12,611 nucleotides of DNA. It comes from CAYYHA01 sp964471535. Lineage in GTDB: Bacteria > Myxococcota > Myxococcia > SLRQ01. A program made the translations under genes and the position numbers. Positions 1-5,408 of this stretch are shown piece after piece (position 1 is the first letter of the stretch; every line of letters starts with the position of its first letter). Location of the stretch: the NCBI GenBank assembly GCA_964471535.1, contig CAYYHA010000106.1, forward strand, positions 1 through 12,611, read 5' to 3'. Below the pieces are notes generated by a model. It ran no database searches. It saw only the letters and a list, made by a program, of their open reading frames with translations, and was not told the DNA's origin.

Positions 1-2707
1 ATGAGAAGGAGGGCGCGCCAGGCCGTCCGTCCTTGCCCGGCGCCCCGTTCGGTCCGTTGCGCCCCCAGTACTGCGAGGGGGTGTTCCAGTTGCCCTGCCC
101 CGGGGGGGTCCCGGGGGCGCCGCCGCCGCCTCCGATCCCGGCGCTTCCTGCGAAGCCCACGCTGCCTCCCCTGCCGGCGTTCCCACCCCGGCCGCCGGTC
201 CGACCGCAGGGGGAGGCCCCCCCCGCCCCACCCTGGGGCCGGGCGCAGCTGGTGCAGACGAAGTTCGAGTCCTCGCAGCCGGGCTGCCCCAGGGCACCGT
301 CCTCGCCGGCGGGGGCCGAGCCCGAGGGGGAGGATCCATCGGCGCCGGCGGCCCCCGAGCCCGCCTCGAAGATGGCGTGGCGCAGCGACAGGCCACTGGC
401 GTTGACCGCGAAGAGGGCATACGAGGATCCCCCTGGGGAGGTCGCGTCGGCGGAGATCACGTGGATGCGGTCGACCACCGTGGGGGTCGTGATGTTCGAG
501 GCGCTCATGCCCCGGGTGCTCGCCACCCGCAGTTCGGGAATGGCGGTGTCCGAGCGGGCCCAGGTGGAAGCGTTGTAGCCGCCGTAGATGGAGACGCCGT
601 CGGAGAGGGTGATCGTCGAGGGAACCAGGTAGACGCCCTCGCTGACGTACACGTCCTTGCCCGCGCTCGCGGCCGCGGTGATGGCAGCGGCGAGGGTGGC
701 CATCGGCGCGCTCATCGTGCCCGGGTTCGTATCCGAGCCCGCTACCGACACGAAGATGGCGTCGTTGGGATCGCCGTCGATGCCGTCGCAGTTGGCATCG
801 ACGAAGCCGTCGTCCGGCAGATCGGTCGCCGACTGGAAGGTGCAGGCGTACTCGCAGCCGTTCGAGGGATCGCCGTCGAGATCGTAGAAGTTGGGGTTGC
901 AGGTCTCGAGGATGCAGTAGCCATTTGCGTCACATCCGGTCACGGCGTTCGGGAAGATGCAGGTGCCTCCCGTGGAGGGATGGGCCACGCACTCGCAGCC
1001 GTTCGAGGGATCGCCGTCGACGTCCGCGGTTCCTGCGGCGCAGCCGGTGCCCTCGCCCTGGAGGGTGACCGAGATAAGAGGGTTGTTCTTGTCGCTGGTG
1101 GTGATCTCGAGCACGCCTGTGTCCGCGCCGATGGCATTCGGGGTGTAGCCCACGGTGAAGGTGGTTTCCTCTCCCGTGTTCAAGGTGAGGGGGAGCATCA
1201 CCATCCCCACCGAGAACTCCGCTGTGGTGCCCGTCCCGAGCGCGATGGACGAGACGACGAGGGGCCCGTAGCCGAGGTTTCGGATGCGGATGCTTCGAGC
1301 GGGGGCCGCCTGCCCCACGTAGACGGGCCCAAAGTCGACGGTGAGCGGATCGACCAGGGCCAGAGGCGAGATGCCCTCGCCGGTCACCGGGATGTTGACG
1401 ACCACGTCTTGCGACGGATCGTTGGGGTCGGCGTGGGTGATATCCACGCCGCTGCTCTGCTGCGGGCCGGTGAACTGCGGGTCGAAGCTCACCTGCAGGT
1501 TCACCTGGCCGCCGGAGTTGAGGTTGAAGGGCACCGCCGGGCCGCTCACCGCGTACTGGCCGTTGCCGTCGAAGGTGATCCCGTAGTCTCGGATCTCGAC
1601 CGCCTGGCCGCCGGTGTTCTCGAGGGTGATCTGCCGCTGTTCGGGGAAGCCCACCTGCACCGGTCCGAAGTCGATCCGGTCCGGGGTGATCATCACCTCG
1701 CCGGGAGGCTCGCTGAAGCCGTGGAGGGGGACCTGCACGGTGGGCTCGTCGGGATCGGTGCTGGCGATGACGAGCGCTTCGTCGTGCACGCCGAGCGGGC
1801 TTGCCGGCGGCGTGTAGGTCACGGTGATCTCGATCCGATCTCCGCCGAAGAGGTAGATGGGCAGAGGGCTCGGGAGCGTGAAGCCATAGACCAGGGAGCT
1901 GACCGGCTCGGTGCGGATCTCGGTGAGGGTGAGGACGGAGCTGTTGGCGCCCTGGTTCTCGACGGTGAGTGTGGCCTGGGCACTGCGGCCCGGGGCGACG
2001 TACCCGAAGTCCAAGGACTCGGGCGAGACGACGATGTCGAAGGCGCCCTTGTAGCTGCTCTGAACCGTGACGGATGTGGTCGGAGACCCGACTGCATTGC
2101 TCACCACCAGGATCTGGCCGCTGTCCGCCACTCCGTCGGTCGGGCTGTAGACGACGCTCACCGTGACCGCATCCCCGGGGGCGATGTCCACCGGCAAAGA
2201 GATCGGGTCGCCGAAGGCGTCGACTGGGGTCGCGGAGAACTCGGGGCTCGTGCCGGTGTCGCGGCGCACCTCGAGGAGGGTCAGCGGCGCGGTGCCCACC
2301 GAGGCGACGGTGAACTCGAGGGTGACGCTCGAGCCGGCCCGCACCGCACCAAAGTCGAGGAGGGTGGGGTCGATCTGGATTCGCGCTTCACCGGCCATGC
2401 CCCCATCGCTGCCCCCGTCGGTGCCCGCGTCGGGTGTGCCTCCATCGGGGGCCGCGGGCCGCATGCACAGGCCGCCGCTACACTCGAGGCCGGCGGGACA
2501 ATCGAAGGGGGTGGTGCAGGGCCCGCCGTGTTCGGCGCAGCTTCCCGAGACACAGACCTTCGGTGCGGGGCAGTCCTCGTGGCGGGTGCACCTTCCCCCG
2601 CCGCCATCCGTCTCGGCGGGCGTGCTGTCACAGGCGCAGCCGGGACTGGCCAGGAAGAACCACGCGGCGAACAGAGGCAGGCCGCGCGTGCAAAGATCTC
2701 GCTTCAT
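1..2707 (-). CDS. Large HYDIN/choice-of-anchor-D lipoprotein with beta-helix and Gly-rich region (3' end outside window)
   Basis: Predicted exported, probably lipid-anchored surface protein; the reading frame stays open from ATG 2707 to the left edge (902 codons visible). Residues 1-24 form a basic, hydrophobic signal ending SPGC, a relaxed lipobox. Residues about 38-77 hold two C-x5-C-x5-C-x4-C modules, followed by a DGG/PDAG linker. Four beta repeats follow, each beginning with a (L/I/V)DFGxV core: about 109 (LLDFGAV), 223 (LDFGYVAPG), 337 (IDFGPVQVG) and 448 (VDFGPVYVG). These are typical of choice-of-anchor-D / ASPM-SPD-2-HYDIN domains. A Cys/Asp-rich stretch (about 553-640) contains DGDPSNGCE twice. 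Residues about 650-763 resemble DUF1565 beta-helix proteins (VAGSDTNPGT, YVSEGVY, SIYGGYN). From about 783 on the chain is Gly/Pro/Ala-rich and collagen-like (NGAPGKDGRPGAP). The start is supported by the signal peptide and the Shine-Dalgarno-like AGGGGAGGA at 2711-2719. Family knowledge suggests adhesion or a structural surface role; the exact function is unknown. Confidence 0.88.
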   Translation of the reverse strand, partial: MKRDLCTRGLPLFAAWFFLASPGCACDSTPAETDGGGGRCTRHEDCPAPKVCVSGSCAEHGGPCTTPFDCPAGLECSGGLCMRPAAPDGGTPDAGTDGGSDGGMAGEARIQIDPTLLDFGAVRAGSSVTLEFTVASVGTAPLTLLEVRRDTGTSPEFSATPVDAFGDPISLPVDIAPGDAVTVSVVYSPTDGVADSGQILVVSNAVGSPTTSVTVQSSYKGAFDIVVSPESLDFGYVAPGRSAQATLTVENQGANSSVLTLTEIRTEPVSSLVYGFTLPSPLPIYLFGGDRIEITVTYTPPASPLGVHDEALVIASTDPDEPTVQVPLHGFSEPPGEVMITPDRIDFGPVQVGFPEQRQITLENTGGQAVEIRDYGITFDGNGQYAVSGPAVPFNLNSGGQVNLQVSFDPQFTGPQQSSGVDITHADPNDPSQDVVVNIPVTGEGISPLALVDPLTVDFGPVYVGQAAPARSIRIRNLGYGPLVVSSIALGTGTTAEFSVGMVMLPLTLNTGEETTFTVGYTPNAIGADTGVLEITTSDKNNPLISVTLQGEGTGCAAGTADVDGDPSNGCECVAHPSTGGTCIFPNAVTGCDANGYCILETCNPNFYDLDGDPSNGCEYACTFQSATDLPDDGFVDANCDGIDGDPNDAIFVSVAGSDTNPGTMSAPMATLAAAITAAASAGKDVYVSEGVYLVPSTITLSDGVSIYGGYNASTWARSDTAIPELRVASTRGMSASNITTPTVVDRIHVISADATSPGGSSYALFAVNASGLSLRHAIFEAGSGAAGADGSSPSGSAPAGEDGALGQPGCEDSNFVCTSCARPQGGAGGASPCGRTGGRGGNAGRGGSVGFAGSAGIGGGGGAPGTPPGQGNWNTPSQYWGRNGPNGAPGKDGRPGAPSFS
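850..1020 (-). repeat. Two perfect 30-bp direct repeats inside the HYDIN-like lipoprotein gene
   Basis: Positions 850-879 and 991-1020 are identical over 30 bases and start 141 bases (47 codons) apart, so the repeat is in frame. Each copy encodes the DGDPSNGCE segment of a Cys/Asp-rich module. The flanking bases differ. This looks like an internal module duplication or gene conversion between modules, not a mobile element. Confidence 0.85.
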
Positions 2708-2710
2708 GGG

Positions 2711-2719
2711 TCCTCCCCT
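2711..2719 (-). promoter_or_regulatory. Ribosome binding site of the HYDIN-like lipoprotein gene
   Basis: The minus strand reads AGGGGAGGA, with GGAGG four bases before ATG 2707. It supports this start, which is also the only one that gives a complete signal peptide. Confidence 0.6.
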
Positions 2720-2755
2720 GCGCGTCCTCACCCAGGAGGCCCTCCCTCTCCACCG

Positions 2756-2775
2756 CGGGGCGCGCTCGCGCCCCG
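2756..2775. repeat. Inverted repeat, 9-bp arms and 2-bp centre
   Basis: Arms 2756-2764 (CGGGGCGCG) and 2767-2775 (CGCGCCCCG) are perfect complements around CT. On the minus strand the repeat lies directly downstream of a possible -10 element, so it would cover the expected transcription start of the lipoprotein gene. It could be an operator or a 5'-UTR hairpin. No T-run follows on either strand, which argues against a standard intrinsic terminator. Confidence 0.5.
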
Positions 2776-2805
2776 ATTGTAGCGGGCGGGGCCTTACCCT
2801 CGCAA
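2776..2805 (-). promoter_or_regulatory. Possible sigma70-like promoter of the HYDIN-like lipoprotein gene
   Basis: On the minus strand TTGCGA (2805-2800, 4 of 6 matches to TTGACA) and TACAAT (2781-2776, 5 of 6 to TATAAT) are separated by 18 bases, in a gene-free gap upstream of ATG 2707. The expected start near 2769 would give a leader of about 60 bases. Chance matches are possible, but an A/T-rich hexamer like TACAAT is uncommon in sequence this GC-rich. Confidence 0.35.
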
Positions 2806-2823
2806 ACGGGTCGCGCAAACGGG
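2801..2823. repeat. Tandem direct repeat overlapping the possible -35 element
   Basis: CGCAAACGGG occurs at 2801-2810 and again at 2814-2823, separated by TCG (13-bp period). The first copy overlaps the possible -35 hexamer. The arrangement suits a regulator binding two adjacent half-sites, but the regulator cannot be named from the sequence. Confidence 0.45.
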
Positions 2824-2835
2824 CGGAGTCCGTCC

Positions 2836-3462
2836 TCAGCCGAGCTTCTGGATCTGCGCGCGGGCCTGCCGTCCGATCTCCCCGTTGGGGTCGAGATCCC
2901 GCGCCCGTCGGAAGCTCTCGAGTGCCCGGGCCCGGTCCCCTTTGAGCTTGTAACAGATGCCGATGTTGAGGTGCCCCGAGGCCAGGTTGCGATCGATGGA
3001 GACGGCGCGCAGGAAGCACTCGAGCGCCTCGTCCACGTCGCCCTCCAGAAGGTGCTCCTTGCCCTGGGCGAGGTGGGGCTCCGCATCCGAGACCAACTCC
3101 ACGTCGAAGAGCGCGCGGCCGCCGACGTTCACCACCAGCGCCCGCAGCAGGCCCGCCCACCAGAAGGTCGCCGCCTCGGCGGCAAGGAAGGCGGCCACGG
3201 GCATGTCGGGGAGCAGAGGCTTACCGCGAAACTTGAAGCGGACCTTCGTGTAGACGCCCTTCTTCGCCCAGTAGGCGACCTCGGCACGGACCTTCTCGAG
3301 CGCCTCCTCGAGGCGCTCCATCTGCCGGTCGAGCTCGATCGTGATCGGGTCCGGTCGCTCGCGGTCGCCACCGTTCGCCTCGCCGGCGAATACCTCCTCG
3401 TCCTGCGCCTCCTCGTCCCGCTCGTCGAATCCGTTGCCGTCTCCAGACGCCATGTCGGGCAT
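2836..3462 (-). CDS. Coiled-coil and TPR-repeat protein of unknown function
   Basis: A 208-residue protein, apparently cytoplasmic (no signal peptide). Residues about 1-40 are acidic and probably disordered (MPDMASGDGNGFDE). About 40-65 forms a charged heptad-like helix (QMERLEEALEKVRAEVAYW). About 70-125 is an uncharacterised, partly hydrophobic region (FLAAEAATFWWAGLL, VVNVGGRALFDVELV). About 130-200 holds two TPR-like units (HLLEGDVDEALECFLRAVSI and SGHLNIGICYKLKGDRARAL) plus a closing helix (QARAQIQKLG). TPRs usually mediate protein-protein contacts. The start at 3462 is chosen because GAGAGG lies 7 bases upstream; the frame is open to 3594, but that would run into cpaF and adds an Arg-rich, uncoding-like stretch. 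The gene is transcribed divergently from cpaF across 94 bases, so co-regulation or partnership is possible but not shown. The central region is not one I recognise. Confidence 0.82.
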   Translation of the reverse strand: MPDMASGDGNGFDERDEEAQDEEVFAGEANGGDRERPDPITIELDRQMERLEEALEKVRAEVAYWAKKGVYTKVRFKFRGKPLLPDMPVAAFLAAEAATFWWAGLLRALVVNVGGRALFDVELVSDAEPHLAQGKEHLLEGDVDEALECFLRAVSIDRNLASGHLNIGICYKLKGDRARALESFRRARDLDPNGEIGRQARAQIQKLG

Positions 3463-3469
3463 CCTACCA

Positions 3470-3475
3470 CCTCTC
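3470..3475 (-). promoter_or_regulatory. Ribosome binding site deciding the TPR gene start
   Basis: The minus strand reads GAGAGG, 7 bases before ATG 3462, within the longer purine run GAAGAGAGGTGG. The spacing favours 3462 over the in-frame ATG at 3453 and the upstream ATG at 3594. Confidence 0.55.
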
Positions 3476-3516
3476 TTCACGCTCCGGCGACGGCGGCCGC
3501 TCGGCACGGCCGCGCA

Positions 3517-3546
3517 TTGACCGCCGGCAGCGCGGGCCCCTAACCT
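3517..3546 (+). promoter_or_regulatory. Possible cpaF promoter giving a leaderless or near-leaderless mRNA
   Basis: TTGACC (3517-3522, 5 of 6 to consensus) is followed after 18 bases by TAACCT (3541-3546, only 3 of 6). The expected transcription start is about 3553-3557, at the cpaF ATG (3557). No Shine-Dalgarno sequence precedes that ATG (TTCTTTCTACC), which fits a leaderless transcript. The weak -10 keeps confidence low. I found no clear promoter for the divergent TPR gene in the same 94-base gap. Confidence 0.3.
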
Positions 3547-3556
3547 TCTTTCTACC

Positions 3557-5386
3557 ATGACGATGTACGAGCAGTCCCTCCGGCACTTTCTCAAGCCGGT
3601 CCATGCCTACCTCGACGATCCGACGGTCTCCGAGATCATGATCAACGGTCCCGAAGAGATCTGGATCGAGCGCAAGGGTCGGCTAACGAAGACGGATGCG
3701 AAGTTCACGCCCGAGGCGCTCGAGGCGGCGGCCCGGAACATGGCGCAGTTCGTGGGCCGGCTCCTGAACGACGAGAACCCGAGGCTCGATGCGCGGCTGC
3801 CCGATGGCAGCCGCATCCACGTGGTGATGCCCCCTATCGCCCGGAAGGGCTGCACTATTGCGATCCGCAAGTTCTTTCCCGACAAGCTGACCGTCGAGAA
3901 CCTGGTCGAGTTCGGGTCGATGTCGCCGGCGATGGCGCGCTTCATCGAGGCCTGCGTCGCCCTGAAGGAGAACATGGTGGTCTCCGGGGGCACCGGCTCG
4001 GGGAAGACGACGCTGCTGAACTGCGTGGCCAGCTACATCCCCGACGACGAGCGCATCCTCACCATCGAGGACTCGGCCGAACTGCAGCTCAACCAGGAGC
4101 ACCTCGTGCCCTTCGAGTCGCGGCCGCCGGACAAGTTCGGCAAGGGGAAGGTGGACATGGGCGATCTGCTCCACTCGGCCCTGCGCCTACGGCCCGACCG
4201 CATCGTCGTCGGCGAGGTGCGCGGCGGCGAGGCCTTCCATCTCATGCAGGCGATGAACACCGGGCACGGCGGCTCGCTGTGTACCGTGCACGCCAACACG
4301 CCCACCGACACGCTGCGCCGACTCGAGTCCTTGTGCCTGCAAAGCGGCATCGACCTGCCGATGATCGCCGTGCGGGCCCAGGTGGCAAGCGCCATCAACA
4401 TCATCATCTGCTGCGCCCGCCTGCAGGACGGCTCGCGAAAGACCACCCACATCTCGGAAGTGCTCCCCCTCAACGACAAGGGCGACTATCGGACGCAGGA
4501 CATCTTCGTCTTCACCCAGACCCACAAGGACGCCGACGGCAAGATCCACGGCTACCACGCGCCGACGGGGCTCTTGCCCACCTTCCTCGACAAGCTGAAG
4601 GCCTACGGCTTCGACGACATCGACGAAACCTTCTTCGATCCCCGCGCCCATGGGCTCGAGCCCCCGCCGGTGTACACGGCCAGCGGCGACTTCAAGCAGC
4701 GATGGGCGCCGAGCCTGCGTCACCGGGAGGAAGGCATCCCCGACGAGCAGGCGGGCCCTCCTCCCGAGGTGCCGAAGGTGAAGGTGAAGATGCGCCGGGC
4801 ACCGGGCGCCGCCAAGAAGTCCGAGGAGGCACCGAAGGCCAAGGCGCCAGCCGCACCGGCGCGGACCCGGAGCCGGGTCGCGACTGAGCCCGAGGCACCG
4901 CCGCCTCCACCGCCGGCGGACCGCACCGACGATGTGGACCTGGCCGCGGCGCTCCTCGAGGACGAGCTCGCCGACGACGAGGGGACCGATCCAGGCCTCG
5001 AACCCTCCACGGAGATGGCGCCGATTCCCGCGGAGGATGGCAAGACGCGCGTCGCGCCCCTGCCCACCCCGAATGTCGAGGTGGCCCTCGAGGACGGCGA
5101 CCCCACCGCGTCGGTGGTCCTCCCCGACGACGCAGGCGCCGACGACGAGGAAGCGGCCATCGCAGCCGCCCTGGCGGCGGCGGAGGCAGGAGCCCCCGAC
5201 GAGGTGCAGGACGAGCCCTCCATCCAGCTGGCCGAGGATTTTCAGGCGGAAGCGGAACAGTTCGAAGAGGAGCGCGCCCCCACGGCGCCACGGCCACGGG
5301 TGCAGGTGCGGCCCGATGCATCGGGCGTCCGTCCGCGGGGCCGGAGGCGAAAGCGCGGCGGCGTGGTGGGCGGCGGAAAGAAGTAG
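3557..5386 (+). CDS. cpaF: CpaF/TadA-family secretion ATPase with long low-complexity C-terminal tail
   Basis: Type II/IV secretion-superfamily hexameric ATPase. CpaF/TadA members drive assembly of Tad (Flp) pili at the inner-membrane face. The N-terminal domain has the typical MINGPEEIWIERKGRL (28-43) and LDARLPDGSRIHVVMPP (77-93). The catalytic core shows Walker A GGTGSGKT (144-151), the Asp box TIEDSAEL (168-175), Walker B RIVVGEVRGGEA (214-225) and the His box GHGGSLCTVHAN (235-246). All catalytic residues are present. The core ends near residue 390. Residues about 395-609 are a low-complexity tail: Lys/Pro/Ala-rich, then strongly acidic (about 455-580), then a basic end (RPRGRRRKRGG). 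CpaF proteins are usually about 420-480 residues, so this tail is extra. No tadB, tadC, cpaB, cpaC or pilin gene is in the window. The neighbours are a divergent TPR gene and, 22 bases beyond the stop, a convergent kinase gene. The family is clear; the exact substrate is not. A second ATG lies two codons in. Confidence 0.93.
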   Translation: MTMYEQSLRHFLKPVHAYLDDPTVSEIMINGPEEIWIERKGRLTKTDAKFTPEALEAAARNMAQFVGRLLNDENPRLDARLPDGSRIHVVMPPIARKGCTIAIRKFFPDKLTVENLVEFGSMSPAMARFIEACVALKENMVVSGGTGSGKTTLLNCVASYIPDDERILTIEDSAELQLNQEHLVPFESRPPDKFGKGKVDMGDLLHSALRLRPDRIVVGEVRGGEAFHLMQAMNTGHGGSLCTVHANTPTDTLRRLESLCLQSGIDLPMIAVRAQVASAINIIICCARLQDGSRKTTHISEVLPLNDKGDYRTQDIFVFTQTHKDADGKIHGYHAPTGLLPTFLDKLKAYGFDDIDETFFDPRAHGLEPPPVYTASGDFKQRWAPSLRHREEGIPDEQAGPPPEVPKVKVKMRRAPGAAKKSEEAPKAKAPAAPARTRSRVATEPEAPPPPPPADRTDDVDLAAALLEDELADDEGTDPGLEPSTEMAPIPAEDGKTRVAPLPTPNVEVALEDGDPTASVVLPDDAGADDEEAAIAAALAAAEAGAPDEVQDEPSIQLAEDFQAEAEQFEEERAPTAPRPRVQVRPDASGVRPRGRRRKRGGVVGGGKK

Positions 5387-5408
5387 CCGCCCCGCCCCCG
5401 GCCCTTTC

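Noticed and set aside
2756..2775. Inverted repeat read as an intrinsic terminator for the TPR gene
   Set aside because: No T-run follows on the minus strand and it sits after a promoter-like element, so an operator or leader hairpin is more likely; a Rho-dependent end remains possible.
377..2782. Plus-strand open frame of 801 codons
   Set aside because: It is antisense to the HYDIN-like lipoprotein gene. Its translation is an Arg/Gly/Ala/Val/Asp mix with no domain, while the opposite strand gives a signal peptide and clear repeats. It is a high-GC shadow frame.
3463..3594. 44-codon N-terminal extension of the TPR protein (ATG 3594)
   Set aside because: It would overlap the cpaF start, consists of Arg-rich unlikely coding sequence and has no better ribosome site than ATG 3462.
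3557..5386. A Tad pilus gene cluster
   Set aside because: Only the CpaF-type ATPase is present; none of the neighbours resembles tadB/C, the secretin, prepilin peptidase or a Flp pilin.
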